From positions 16,988,877 through 17,052,876 of the forward strand of contig CAMZMU010000055.1 of the NCBI GenBank assembly GCA_947311845.1: a stretch of DNA of 64,000 nt, read 5' to 3'. Source of the DNA: Poa pratensis (lineage: Eukaryota; Streptophyta; Magnoliopsida; Poales; Poaceae). A program made the position numbers and the translations under genes. The stretch's first letter is position 1. Every line of letters starts with the position of its first letter. The notes under the pieces were generated by a model. The model made no database searches. It was not told the DNA's origin and saw only the letters and a program-made list of their open reading frames with translations. This document shows, one piece after another, positions 47,730-59,066 of this stretch.

Positions 47730-49847
47730 GATAGTAGTCTATTTTAACTCGACATAAGTCTAAAGGGTAGGCCTTGGCGTGACAACAAGCTTTATGTTTT
47801 GCAATGATATAGTTGGGTGACGTTGAATGATATAGACCACATTAATTTTTGTTTTGCTTTGTGTTGTGCACTCTCTATTGCTAAGCATAATACTGTGAGC
47901 GCTGGTATCATTGAAGTGCACTCTTGGTCAATGCCCAGCGTTTAATATACCAAACCAAATTTTATTTTACAACTAAAACTTGAAAACTTATGGCCAAATA
48001 GGATATACAGATGTCTCGAACACCTGCTAGTATTACATATTAAGTACTAATGAATTTGTTCATCTCAAACAACTCTCTGAAATGCTACTATATATTCTCC
48101 GGTGTAATAGCTCAAGTGAGTGCACATAATAGCTCGTAAGAAGGCAATATGTCAATAAGGGGAAAACAATTGTGTCACAATAGAATGAGCAAGCAACATA
48201 AACACTCAAAGCGATTTTTTTTCCTAATTAGGTTGATCTAATGTGGCATTCTCTTACAAAATTAGTCCACAAAGAAGCAAAATGACGATATTAGAAATAC
48301 ATGTGTATCTTATACAACAAAATATTGACAACATAATTAGTAAGCAAATAATCATCGCAAGTGAACAAAATGCTTGCAATTAATTCTCTAGAGATATACA
48401 TTTGAAAAAACATGAGATAGATAAAATAAAACTGTCGACGATGACCGCTTGCGGACCTCCATCTCCATGGAAGAGCAAGTAACCTCAATTAATTCGATGC
48501 CCACCACTGCCACCCTGAGAAACACGTAGATCCGCACTCATCTACACCCTCACCGGTACATGTTTACATCATCATGACAATTAAGTGGTGTCACGGAGTG
48601 AGATACAAGCATATGAACTTTAGAAAAAATAATGCACAAAACAATTGGCATAGGTTTGAATGGGGACATACCTTGTTGATGGTCATGGTATGACCGAGCT
48701 TCTCCACGATGGTGTGCCTCACACAATACTACGAACTTTAAGCATGCACTTGTGCAAGAACTTCACAGTTCACGGGTGCAATACCGATTGGATGAATACA
48801 TAGCATTTGCACAATCTTAGAGCCTTTCCTGCAGCAATATAAAATAGAAAATGTCTCACCTGATTATGTTCCAGGATTTTACTAAACTAACAACTCATAG
48901 TTTGCTTGATTACCTTTCATCAAATCGAAATCTCCTTGGGTTATCTGGTCCAGGAAATGATAAATTATATAGATACAGCATTGCGGAGTGACCAACTGTT
49001 GCACATAATATGCAAATATCGGCTTAAGTTAGCAATAGCAAATATATAAGTAGTTTGACATCTTCATTGAAAACCTATAGTGGCCTAGTGGGACAACCCG
49101 GTGTCAAGATTCAGAGTAAACGGAGGATCCATAATTAATTTTCACCAATCATGCACAAAGATATGTATTTGTGAAGATATATTAGAGCTAGAGTTAAATA
49201 TCTCTTTATAAATGATAAATTGTACATTATGGACGGTCTATATGTCCCAGATCTTATTACTTCCGAAGTTAAAAGATTGAACATGAGGTTGTTTGGGGAC
49301 TTTTAACTAACATCTCCTAGTCTAAAAAAATCCATGGCCCAATAGAAAACTCCAGTATGACGTTACATGTTATAACATATGACAAGTGAAAACTATAAGC
49401 CACACAAACGTCATTTGCATGTTTTTGAATAAAAACTCTTCACAAGAGTAAACATGGGGCTAGTAGCTAAGGCAACACAAATCAAGCAGGAGGGAATATA
49501 TTTTTCAGGATGGTTCAAATTCAAAATGCAAACCAACGCAGAAACAGACATATACCTTCATATTTTCCCATTAAGCCCCAACAAAGACCAATCGGTCATT
49601 TTGACTAACCTGCAAATAACATCGGCATAAACGCAATGGCACTTCTATTTTTTGAAATGGGAAATGGTCCCTGCCTCAGCATCAGAGCGATGCGCACAAC
49701 ATTTTATTGCAAAATTTCTAGTTTAAAATATTTGTTACAACTCAAGGATAGCCCAAAGTGGCAACATGAATCAACCAATGGAAAATAAAAAAATACAACA
49801 CACCTACACATCTTGCATTCTCCTAGTGTGATATTAGCCACGTTGGT
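47730..49847. other. AT-rich intergenic, nothing recognised
   Basis: I see no convincing coding sequence, RNA gene or complete transposon in these 2.1 kb. The few open frames are short and AT-biased. Confidence 0.4.
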
Positions 49848-50845
49848 TCAAGATAGCCCGCCATCAATCGAGTACATCCAGAATCCATAAGCTGATGATA
49901 GTCTGGTGCTAGAAGAAAGAACCACATATGGATTCAATATGTGGTTTGATGAGCAACCGAAACTGAGTAATTCCAACATTGTTAAAAACCACATCGTTTC
50001 TACAATTTCAGATAGACCAAAGTAAAGCCCACATGCCAATACAAATACGAGCTTTAGTCTTCTTCTCAACAATCTGACCAAGTACTAAACATATTAGTTA
50101 CACTAGTTGGAGTAGAAATAGTAAAAGTGAACTGAAAGATTCTCCAAATATTAGGAGCAAAAGCACAAGATGTAAACAAGTGGTCAACTGACTCATCAAC
50201 ATTGCAGAAGTCACAATGTTTACATCCAGTCCACCGTCTCTTTGAAAAATTGTCTTTAGTAAAAAGCTCCTTCCTATGAAGAAACCACATTTTTTTAAAG
50301 GCACTTTCAATTTCCAAAGTTGATTGTGTACTAGCCCGTTATGGCCGTTCGTCAAGCATAGTACATTGTTTTGACCAAAAAAATCCAGAAAGATTCGACT
50401 TCCATCCAAATTTATCATGTTTGTTTGATAACAACACATTCATTACTTTATCGACCATGTGCCACCACCTTGTCCATTTGTTGCCCATAAAAAGAACGCC
50501 GAAACTCAATATGACAAAACATCTGCAATGAGAGTATCTTTATGTCGTGATATCAAACAAAGTAGGATATTGATTAGCAAAAGCAGTATCTCATAACCAA
50601 GTGTCTTGCCAAAATGTGTTCCCTGCCCATTCCAAACAGAGAACGAGCCACGCTCAAAGAACTCACGTCTAACACTCAAAATTCCCTTCCAAAAAGGCCA
50701 GTCAGTTGAGATATAGTTTCCCCGCGTAGATATTTGTTATACAACAGCTATTGTCATACACCTTTTCATTAAGTAATTTAAGCAATCATTGCTTAACAAG
50801 CACTTATTCTTAATGTAAATAATCTCAGTTCTGAGCCCCCCCCCC
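49848..50845 (-). mobile_element. LINE fragment: zf-RVT (reverse-transcriptase zinc-binding) region, decayed
   Basis: Minus-strand frames show IKNKCLLS, FFERGSFSVWNGQGTHFWQD, LWKLKVPLK, the zinc-binding motif CKHCDFCNVDESVDHLF and ARICIGMWALLW, in the order of the C-terminal part of plant LINE ORF2. Several frameshifts and stops interrupt it. The matching upstream RT part lies at 52022-52395, but roughly 60 residues between them are missing and unrelated DNA intervenes. Confidence 0.7.
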
Positions 50846-52021
50846 CCTCGATTTTTGGGATGACAAATGATATCTCATTTAGTTAATCTATACTTTTCTC
50901 CTTGTTTGATCACTTTGCCAGAAAAAACAAGAACAATAAAAATCTAATCTCTTCCGTACCCGACGGGTAACTAAAAGAAAGATAATAAAAACACACATAT
51001 AAACCAGGGAAAAAGCTATCTATCACAGCCGGGTCGTTGTACGACGCGCACGCAGCCACGCACTCGTTCGTGACGCATGGACGAACATACACATACAGAT
51101 TCGCCCCTACCTCTAATCCCCACGCGTCGCTCGCTCGTCCTCCTGCTCTCCGGCCACGCGCCGCCTGCCTCGCGCTCCTGCTCGTCGGGCGTGCGCCGCC
51201 TGCGCCACCACCTACCGGCCGCCAGCCGCCGCGAAGACCGCCGCCGCCGTCGCCCTAGAGCCACCGTCCCTGGATATCCCCGTTGTGCAAGGTCGGGAGC
51301 TGTCCAGCTCCTCGCATCCAAGGCCACATGCCGGCGTCGTCCCCATCTATGTTCGCCGCCGGGAGAATCTCCCCCGATGCCCCCCGTTCTTTCTCTCTGC
51401 TTTGTCCTTCCCCGGGAGCTCCACCGTCGGGCTTCGACGATCCGTCTTTGCCGCCGAGGAGGCCAGGGATGTGTGGCCGAAGAGCTCAAATCGGCCATGG
51501 TTGTGGCTCCATGGCCGCTGATGGAGGTTAGTACATCCTGAGGATTTTCTCGATGCTACATGTTCTTATTGATTTTGCTACATATGAGCATGGTTTTTGT
51601 TGGATAAGCATGGGCAAAGTGCTACAATGATTTATGCAAAAGTGACATTTTACAGACGTTTTCATACGACCAAATTGGGATTGTTGCATAATTTGTTGGT
51701 TTTTGCTACATGACTGTGTTTAGAGTGCTACATTTGTTTTGCTACACGTCGCAAGTTTTACAGATCTGATTTTTTTGCTACACACAATGCTACATGTGAC
51801 AAAAAAATGTTGTGTTTGACTTTTTATTGCTACATTTATCGAACGCAGTATTTTCTGAATTTTCTTTTGCTACATGTGATGTTGCATACACAGACACAAA
51901 GTGCTACACGCGAAACGTTTTTGCTACATAGATTGCACGCGCGAGATCGTTTCACTTAACTGAATCTGACGGTTCCAAAGGCGGCTGTAGGGAGGCCTCC
52001 CTACAGCCGACTGACACCTAG
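50846..52021 (+). mobile_element. GC-rich element with GCTACA-motif array and terminal palindrome
   Basis: This block separates two parts of one decayed LINE. Its left part holds AT-rich DNA and then a GC-rich, exon-like section (51020-51530) with frames on both strands. The right part (51550-51930) has the motif GCTACA twelve times, usually as TTTTGCTACA. It ends in a perfect 28-bp palindrome (51982-52009). The same composition (GC-rich section, T-rich GCTACA section, inverted terminus) occurs at 55824-57262, so a MULE-like non-autonomous transposon is suspected. Long matching terminal repeats were not found, and the ends are approximate. Confidence 0.4.
51982..52009. repeat. Perfect 28-bp palindrome
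   Basis: The arm CGGCTGTAGGGAGG is followed immediately by its exact reverse complement, with no loop. It lies at the junction with the LINE fragment and probably marks a transposon end. Confidence 0.85.
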
Positions 52022-52395
52022 CGCTGGCCCATCACAGAATTGATTAGGACAAGAGGATTTACATATGAAAGCATTTTTCTTCAAAAGTTTACGATAATGG
52101 ACTAGGATCCCCAGATATTTGAACGGCAAAGCCCCCACATCATAGCCGAAAATGAGTCTATATTCATTTTGTATTGCATTAACCTTTTCAAAACAAAATA
52201 TTTCACTCTTATGAAGATAATTTTTAAGCCCTGAAAGGTGGTCAAATAGAGATAGAATAAGCTTCATGTTCAGAGCCTTATCTAAATCTTGTTCCAAGAA
52301 CAAAATAGTATCATCCGCATATTACAGTATGGACACTCCTCGCTCAACTACCTGACCACTGTCTTTAGCTCTTTCAGTAAGAACTGCCAGCATAT
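52022..52395 (-). mobile_element. LINE fragment: reverse transcriptase palm/thumb, decayed
   Basis: On the minus strand, AVLTERAKDSGQ and GVSIL precede the catalytic motif YADDTILFLEQD. Then come KLILSLFDHLSGLK, FKYLGILVHYRK and, in another frame, LVLINSVMG. A TAA directly before YADD is one of several inactivating changes. The domain order identifies a plant LINE ORF2. Confidence 0.75.
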
Positions 52396-52679
52396 TCGCA
52401 AATCGCAACTATATATCAACAAGAACTAGAGATAGAGGGTGTTTGTACAAAGGGTGTATATCCAATTATCCATTCAACGTATAAAAGTGATATGCAAAAA
52501 ATTAATAAAGGAAACAATTAAAAATTGACCAAAGTGCAAGTAACAATTTATTCTCTGAACTCCATATGGCCATAGCCGCCGTGTGCCAGCGAGCTTGACG
52601 GGACTTGTTTCCCGGTGAAACTGCAGGCCATAATAAACCAGGCCGATCGATCAGCCCGCGCGCTTTAGTTGTAGCCCAC

Positions 52680-52753
52680 TCACGTCGCACAAAGCGCTGC
52701 CGCCGTCATCCCCGATCGGCCTTCCAGGCACGACACCACCGGCCCGTCGTCGT
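52680..52753 (-). pseudogene. Severed 3' end of the LEA_2/NHL-type gene
   Basis: Joining 55069 onward to 52753 with one copy of the target duplication continues the gene in frame for 22 more codons (DGPVVSCLEGRSG, then MTAAALCAT) to a TGA at 52680-52682. The 2.3-kb LTR element now separates this piece from its gene. Confidence 0.6.
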
Positions 52754-55068
52754 TGTTAGATTACACGTGTACGGTTTGATATGATAGTCTAGGATAGAGT
52801 TAGGATCAATTTTCATCTATTCCCTAACTTGTCTTGTACTTCAAATCGGTCCATTGTACGCCTATATATACTCGCTCATAAGGTTCAATAATACATCCAT
52901 CATATTCCGACAATCTCATAATTCTCTTACATGGTATCAGAGCGGCATGATCTGACCTAGCTGCCGCCGCCGCCGCGCTTCCGCACCGCGCCGCCCCTGG
53001 GGTGGTCGATCTCCATGATCTCCGCCGAGGGCCGCGCCGCCCGTACCTAGGGTTCGTCCGCCGATCGGTTGATCGACTGCCCTAGCGTCCTTTTTCCGAT
53101 CTTTAGATCGGTTTTCTTTTCTCCGCCGGTCACTCGATCGGCGTTTTCTTTTTTGGTTTGCCGATCATCGATCGGATTGCGTCGCCCACCGCCCGTCGTC
53201 CTCGCGCCTCTACTCCGACAACGGCATCGACCTGCACCGGCCCGCTCCTCGACAGCCGGCTACCGCGGGCGACTCGCCGGCGCCGACTCCGCACCGGCCG
53301 GCTCCTTCCAGCCGGCTACCGCGGCTGACTCGCCGGCGCCGACTCCGCACCGACCGACTCGTCTTCACCGACCGCGCAGCAAGGCCGGACGCGCCATCCA
53401 AGGGACGTCTCGACGCGTCGCCGCCGGCTTCTCTCGCTTGCAAGGTCTCCATCGCCGGTTCGTCTTCGCCGTCATCGACCGGGACTTCACCGACAACTTC
53501 GTCATCGACTCCGATCTGCGCGTCGTCGTCGCCGCCATGGAGCGTACCGCGCTGCGTCGGTCTGATCAACCGAACGTGCGCCTGTCTACGCCAAGCACGT
53601 CCCCGAGCACGCGCCTATCACCGATCGAGCTACAGGCTGCCGCCGCGTCACCCCTTCGGGCTGCCGCGCCGCCGCCATTGGTCCATGTTGCCGGCTGCCA
53701 ACGCGCCTTCCCAGGCGTGTATGCCGCTGGCGACACCCGCCGTCGCCCCGACCCGCGCACTGCTGTTGCGTCGCCCTTCGGGCTGCAGCGCCGCGGCACG
53801 CGGTCCTCTTCGCCGTCCCTGCGCGTCGACTTCTACGTGGTATGCGCCGCGCCGACTCCCTCGGCGTGGGAACGCCATCGTCCGCGCATGGTCTTCGTCA
53901 AGCCGTCGGGTTCTTCCTCGCCTACTTCGAGTAACGCCGCCGTCATCTACAGGTAACCTGCATGGCCACCTCAGGCCATCGCAGGTCCCGCCGACCACCC
54001 CTTGTCCAGGCGTCCAGCATGGCCACCCCCGGTCGCCGCTGCCTTCGCCGCCTTCTACATCTTCGTCCACCACGACCACGTCGCCAGCGTCATCATCCTC
54101 GTCCCCGACTACGTCTACTCCGACAACCGCGGACGACATCGTCACCTTCTATCCCACGCCGATTGGCGCCGCAACCGTCGTCGAGTCCTCCTCTGCTAGT
54201 CCCTCCGACACTGGCGTATGGTTCACGGTGGTCCCTGCCCCGCATGCACGGTACTAGCAACACCGGTGCGTGCCTTCGTCCTCGACGTGTCCCCGGGTCT
54301 GGCAAGCCCGGGTCGGCGCCTCGTCTAAATCGGCCTCGACAACGTCTTCGACATCGACTTCCTCCTCTACGACTGCCTCGACCACGTCACCGATTTCTTC
54401 TATGCGTACTCGGTTCTGGCACAACCGGAGTATGCCTTCGTCCCCGACGTGCGCCTTGTTCCGGCAAAACAATGGCCGCACCTCGTCCTCGACGGCTCGT
54501 ACTGCGTCGTCCCCGGCATCGGTATCCTCGACGCGTCCCCGTCACTCTCCTCGCGTACTTTGCGCAAGCGGCTTCTTCTGCGTCTACCTCGACACCAGGC
54601 AACCCCGACCACGACATCGACCACGGCAACCTCTCGCACGGCTACCATGACCAAGGCTGCACCGCCCAACGCTCTCGGCTCCCTCGACATCGGCAACAAG
54701 GGCTACCACCTCGCTTGAGCACTCATCAGCTTCCTCTACAGTCCAAGCTCCGCGCCGCGACACCGTCCATGACGTTCCCGCTCCTACTGCGGGGGGATGT
54801 CAGCCCCTGGATTCTACTTCGGCTTATCTCCAGTCTGACCGTCCGCGACGCTCCAGTTGTTCACGACGGTACCGCTACGACTGCGGGGGATGTTAGAGTA
54901 TACGTGTACGGTTTGATATGGTAGTCTAGGATAGAGTTAGGATCTATTTCCATCTATTCCCTAACTTGTCTTGTACTCCAAGTCGGTCCATTGTACGCCT
55001 ATATATACTCGCCCTTAAGGCTCAATAATACATCCATCATATTCCGACAATCTCATAATTCTCTTACA
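52754..55068 (+). mobile_element. Non-autonomous LTR retrotransposon (2315 bp, 178-bp LTRs)
   Basis: LTRs are 52754-52931 and 54891-55068, both 178 bp, beginning TGTTAGA and ending CTCTTACA, with few differences. The 5' LTR is followed by TGGTATCAGAGC, the tRNA-iMet primer site, and the 3' LTR is preceded by the purine tract GCGGGGGA. The target duplication GTCGT is at 52749-52753 and 55069-55073. The internal 1.96 kb is GC-rich with long open frames (53069-53956; 53962-54924) that contain no Gag, protease, integrase or RT motif. It therefore depends on another element, probably a copia given the primer site. It holds a direct repeat of about 55 bp at 53250-53300 and 53306-53356. Confidence 0.92.
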
Positions 55069-55650
55069 GTCGTGGGTGAGCTTCATATATCCCGGGATGG
55101 TGAGCGTGACGTCGAAGACCGCCGCCGCACGCCGCACGTCCGCCGCAAGGCTGTCTAAAGCGGGCCCCGGCAGCCACACACGGGTCCCCCGCGCGACGAC
55201 GGTCCTCACCACCGTCCGGCCCTCCTCGGCTTCGTCCCCGGTGTCACAAATTTGTGGGGCCGACGCGGAGGCGAGCGCGAAACCATGGTAGCTCACCTGC
55301 ACCGTCGCGAGCGGCAGGCCGCACGGCCGCAGGAGCGGGCTCCGCACCGCAATGCGGACGGTGAGGTTGAACTCCGGGTCCAGGACGGGCCGGTCAAGCG
55401 CGGGGTAGAGGCCGGAGACGGCGGCTATGGCGACGGAGTACTCCGGCTCCTTGTACGTGATGCCCGCCCAAATTGCCCATACCAAAAGCCATAGCGTGAA
55501 AAATATCACGGTGACAAAGAGGACGATCATGGAAATATGCTGGCATTGTTCCGCTGATCGATGTGCAGCCTGAGTCGCGTCCATCTCCATTGCTATGCCA
55601 GGAGGCCCTCTTCGCTCCGTCGGGCGCGCTTTCGTCTCCGTTGCCGCCAT
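55015..55650 (-). CDS. LEA_2/NHL-type membrane protein with LTR-derived C-terminus, 211 aa
   Basis: The single-exon minus-strand frame starts MAATETKARPTERR. A membrane segment lies at about residues 40-66 (SMIVLFVTVIFFTLWLLVWA), followed by a LEA_2-like extracytoplasmic domain (YSVAIAAVSGLYPALD, FNLTVRIAVRSP, VSYHGFALA, FDVTLTIPGYM). This is the layout of NDR1/HIN1-like and related plant proteins, often linked to defence or stress; the exact role is unknown. The insertion at 55068/55069 lies after residue 194. The last 17 residues (CKRIMRLSEYDGCIIEP) and the stop come from the 3' LTR in antisense, replacing 22 native residues now at 52680-52753. The protein may still fold, but its transcript would end in the transposon. 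Confidence 0.65.
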   Translation of the reverse strand: MAATETKARPTERRGPPGIAMEMDATQAAHRSAEQCQHISMIVLFVTVIFFTLWLLVWAIWAGITYKEPEYSVAIAAVSGLYPALDRPVLDPEFNLTVRIAVRSPLLRPCGLPLATVQVSYHGFALASASAPQICDTGDEAEEGRTVVRTVVARGTRVWLPGPALDSLAADVRRAAAVFDVTLTIPGYMKLTHDCKRIMRLSEYDGCIIEP

Positions 55651-55823
55651 CGTTGGTCGCTTCCCTTGGCCGGAAGAAGAGGTTGGGGTTTATGTAGGTC
55701 GACGGGTAGAGTCCTCCTGATTGGAAACCTTCCTTTCAAAAGCAAACTTTCCTATTTAATTTAAATCATACGTTGCGGCGTTGTTCATCCGTGTTGAGAT
55801 CTGAAATCGTTGCCGTGGTTTTT

Positions 55824-57262
55824 GGAAAAGCCTTCATATCCCCGGGGGATCGCTTCCTCCACATCCTCCTCCTTGCGCTCGTGACACGTGTCCCTTGTGA
55901 CGGAAGGAAACTGAGACAGCAAACGTGGGGGCCCCACCCTCGTACCTTTTCTCTTCTGCCGGTTCCTCTCCTCCACTCATTTTTTCTCCTTTCGCGCACA
56001 GAGCGACGCCGCCTTCCATGCTTTCTCACCCGACGCCGGTGTACTTGCTCCCTTGCGCCGCCGTAGGGAGGGCCTCACTGCGTGTCGCCGCTTCTCTACG
56101 TGCCGCCGCCGCCGGGATGGCTTCTCCGCGCCCCGCCGCTGCGCGGGCGGCTACCCTGCGCCCCGCCGCCGCCGGGGCGGAACTCCCGCGCCGCCCGCCC
56201 CGTCTAGCACCGCCCTGGGATTCCCGCAGCGCCGCCTTGTCGGGGATGGACGTGCATCGAGAGGAGCTCCTCGAGGCCAGGGAGCCGGCGCGCGCACCTT
56301 GAGGTGATGCGGCGAGGTAGATCCGGAGATGCTTCCTGCCCGACCTCCCGTAGTGCGCTCCGCCACCGCCCGGAGATGCCTAAGGGCGCGGCGCTGGCAC
56401 CTCCAGGGAGCAGTGGCCGTGGTGCTGCGAAGAGAGGGCGACGATGCTTCTGAGCGTCGACGGTGGCGATGCTTCTGGGCTTCGACGACGACGCTGCCTG
56501 TCCGACTTTGGGTGCTACCGTACCGATGGCGGTGGTGCCACGAAAGAAATCCGGCGGAGCTGCAAGGGGGTCTGAGTCTGTGCTACCAAGGTGATGTGGC
56601 GGTGCTGCCATGGTGGAACGACGGTGCTCCCACATAGACGTGGTCCTACCAAGGAGACACGGCGGTGGCGGTGTTGCCATCGGTGATTGCCATTGCTGCC
56701 TGCAGTGTGGGGAGATGCTGTCATGGAGGGGCGACGATGCTACCAACGAAGTTCCTCGGCGCTATCAGATAATGCAAATAATTTTTTTGCTGCAAATGTC
56801 TGTAATTTTGCACCATACGTTATGTAAATTTGCATTCTAAGAAGAATTTTTTTGCTACAATTTGTTCTGCTGTTTTGAATTATAAGTCTCATCGAAGAAC
56901 CTCGCCAGAAGAACTTTTAGCTACGATGCTGCAATATAACAATTTTTTTGCTATTTATTGTTATGTGTTTTGCTATAATACGATGTCTCCGGCGAAATCG
57001 ACTTTTGCTACAGTAGCACATTTTTGTTGCTATGGGATCTCCGGCGAGTCCGGTGAGGTATCCGGCGAAGTCATTATTTTATTTTTCTGTTTTTCTGGGC
57101 GAACCGTTTTTGCTACATAGGAAGCAAAAGCGGATGATTATTTGCTACACGATAGCAAAAGCGGGATTTGGGAGATTTTGGCTCGGGGGAGGGACACGTG
57201 TCGGCAGGGGACCCGGGGGATTTCCCCCCCAGATCCCCGGGGGACGCCTAGTGGTTTTTTCC
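55824..57262. mobile_element. MULE-like non-autonomous element
   Basis: The two ends are related in inverted orientation: CCCCGGGGGATC and GACACGTGTCCCT at 55840-55895 match the reverse complement of 57190-57243. A 9-bp direct repeat, GTGGTTTTT, lies at 55815-55823 and 57251-57259. Nine bp is the usual Mutator target duplication, though the right repeat may be part of the terminus. The inside has a GC-rich section (55925-56760) with no recognisable protein, and then a T-rich section with GCTAC motifs (56780-57150). No transposase is present. Confidence 0.5.
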
Positions 57263-57445
57263 TTACCAAGTTATTAATCAACCGCAGCCGCGGCACGTAT
57301 TTATGCCGTTTATTACTCCGCATCGCCTCTACCTATGGTAATTGGAAACAAATGAGTGTTTTCTTTTTCTGCGTCGGTGTTATTTCATGGAAAATGTGAT
57401 TTTGGGATTGGAATTGGAACATGACGATGACCAAAGTTTGTTGTG

Positions 57446-58801
57446 ATGGTCATAGGCCTAGGACCTCTTCATCTCTCTCTCGCGACTCCGCTCCCGCGAC
57501 CTAGCTAGGGTTCGCGCCGCCGCCGTGCCGGCCCCTCCCTCCCCTCTCTCCCCGTCGCGCGCGTCCGCCGCCCCCCGTGGCGGCGGCGCGCGTCCTCCCG
57601 CGCCCAACTCTCGAGCCTCCTCTCAGATTTCTTCCTCGTCGCCACCACCGGCATGGTCCGCCGGGCGAGGCCCGGGTGACGCCGGCGGCGGCGGTGTGTC
57701 CTTCCCCACGCCGTGGTAGGTGGAGGCGGGGCTCCCCCTCATGGCGACAGTGCGCTTCGGGCGGCGGTGGTCCGGCTCCGGCCGGGAGGCGGCGTGGTGG
57801 CGGCGGCGCTCGCGGAGCTGCAGGGCGAAGCAGTATGGCGGGCGGCGGCACGCAGTAGGTGGTAGCGGGCTCCGGCCGCCCAGATCGGGGCCTTCTGGCC
57901 CTAGCTGGGTCAGGCCCGCTAGGCCCATCTGGGTTTGGGCGGGCCGGCTGGATCTACCGTGCGTTCTGTGGTTCGAAGCGAGGAGGAGAGGGCAAGGACA
58001 GCGGTGACGGCGGCCGATCTTGTTGCAACGTGGCGGCGAGCTTCACGGGCCCATTCGGGGCCCGGCCGGACCCTGTTAGAACTGGTGTGCCCCTGTGGGG
58101 CTTTACGGGCCCGCTGGGCCCGGCCGGACCTGACGGGGACTGTGTGCTCTGCTGCCGCGTCCGGTCGACTACCATCCTCGACGGTGGAGGTTGTTCCCTC
58201 CCGCTCGGTCGCGGTACTGCGGTCTCCGGTTCATACTTCTCCTCACCTCGTCTTGCAGACCTTATGTCGGCTACTTCGGTGAGATGGCGATGGTGGCTTC
58301 GGGATCGTTTGGGCGCATGTTGGTGGGCGGCTAGTATGGTGGTGTCGAGGCTCGTCCTCGAGGGGCTCATGTGCTATGGACCGTCCGGGGGTGTGGATAG
58401 GGTCTTCGGGAGAAATCCTTGTCGGTTCGTCTGACACCGACGAGGTGTCGCCTTCGGGTGACATCTTTCCTTCCTGAAGGGCGTCGTGGCTACCATGTAT
58501 CCGCTTCCCTCTGTGCCGGGGGAAACCCTAGGATCAGTGCGCTGGTCCGGCAGTAGCGTCGTTTTCCTTCTTGAAGGTGCTGCTTGGTACTCGCCGATTC
58601 GGTACTCTGAGCGTGGTGGTACTTATTCGGAGAGGGCGCGGCGGCTCCGGGTCATCGTCGCTTAGTCAATCCGCCTATGTCGTCTTTTCCTTCTTATTTT
58701 CCTTTCTTTGGGTGCTTGTTGGCTATCACCCTAGCCGTGTCTCTCGTTGGTTGTATCGGGTGGTTGCTATATTTATATAGCGGGGCTACGGCCTATTTCG
58801 T
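57446..58801 (+). mobile_element. Non-autonomous LINE-like retroposon (1356 bp, 14-bp TSD)
   Basis: The 14-bp sequence CAAAGTTTGTTGTG occurs at 57432-57445 and 58802-58815, framing the element exactly. It starts with a C/T-rich, GC-rich leader (CGCGACCTAGCTAGGGTT near 57496) and ends in a T-rich 3' region and ATATAGCGGGGC, as many grass LINEs do. It lacks a long A tail and any endonuclease or RT frame; the open frames 57577-58434 are GC artefacts. It was presumably mobilised by a LINE. Confidence 0.8.
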
Positions 58802-58815
58802 CAAAGTTTGTTGTG

Positions 58816-59066
58816 CTTGATGCTCTGGACATTGTCAAGTAGTACAATCGAAACCAACAAACACAACAAGTCCACTACAGAAATAACAAGACGGACATCC
58901 AAAACTGGACCTCTCTATTAGCGTTCGTCCGACACACTTGCCGAACCGTCTATTAGAAGCGTCGGTGGATATGCTTTGATGGTGTTTGTACACTTATTGA
59001 ATAAAGGGTGAAGTTCTCAAACCGAGCTTAGTCGAGCCTCGAGCCGATATTGGTTGGCTTTAGAGA
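58816..59066. other. Intergenic, nothing recognised
   Basis: This is short non-coding DNA between the retroposon and the LINE tail. No feature can be supported. Confidence 0.4.

Noticed and set aside
51016..51541. Overlapping Arg-rich and Ser/Pro-rich frames on both strands
   Set aside because: High GC without stops on both strands and no recognisable domain; treated as transposon filler.
53069..54924. Two long plus-strand frames as real genes
   Set aside because: They lie inside a non-autonomous LTR element, have GC-driven low-complexity composition and match no known domain. Equally long frames exist on the other strand.
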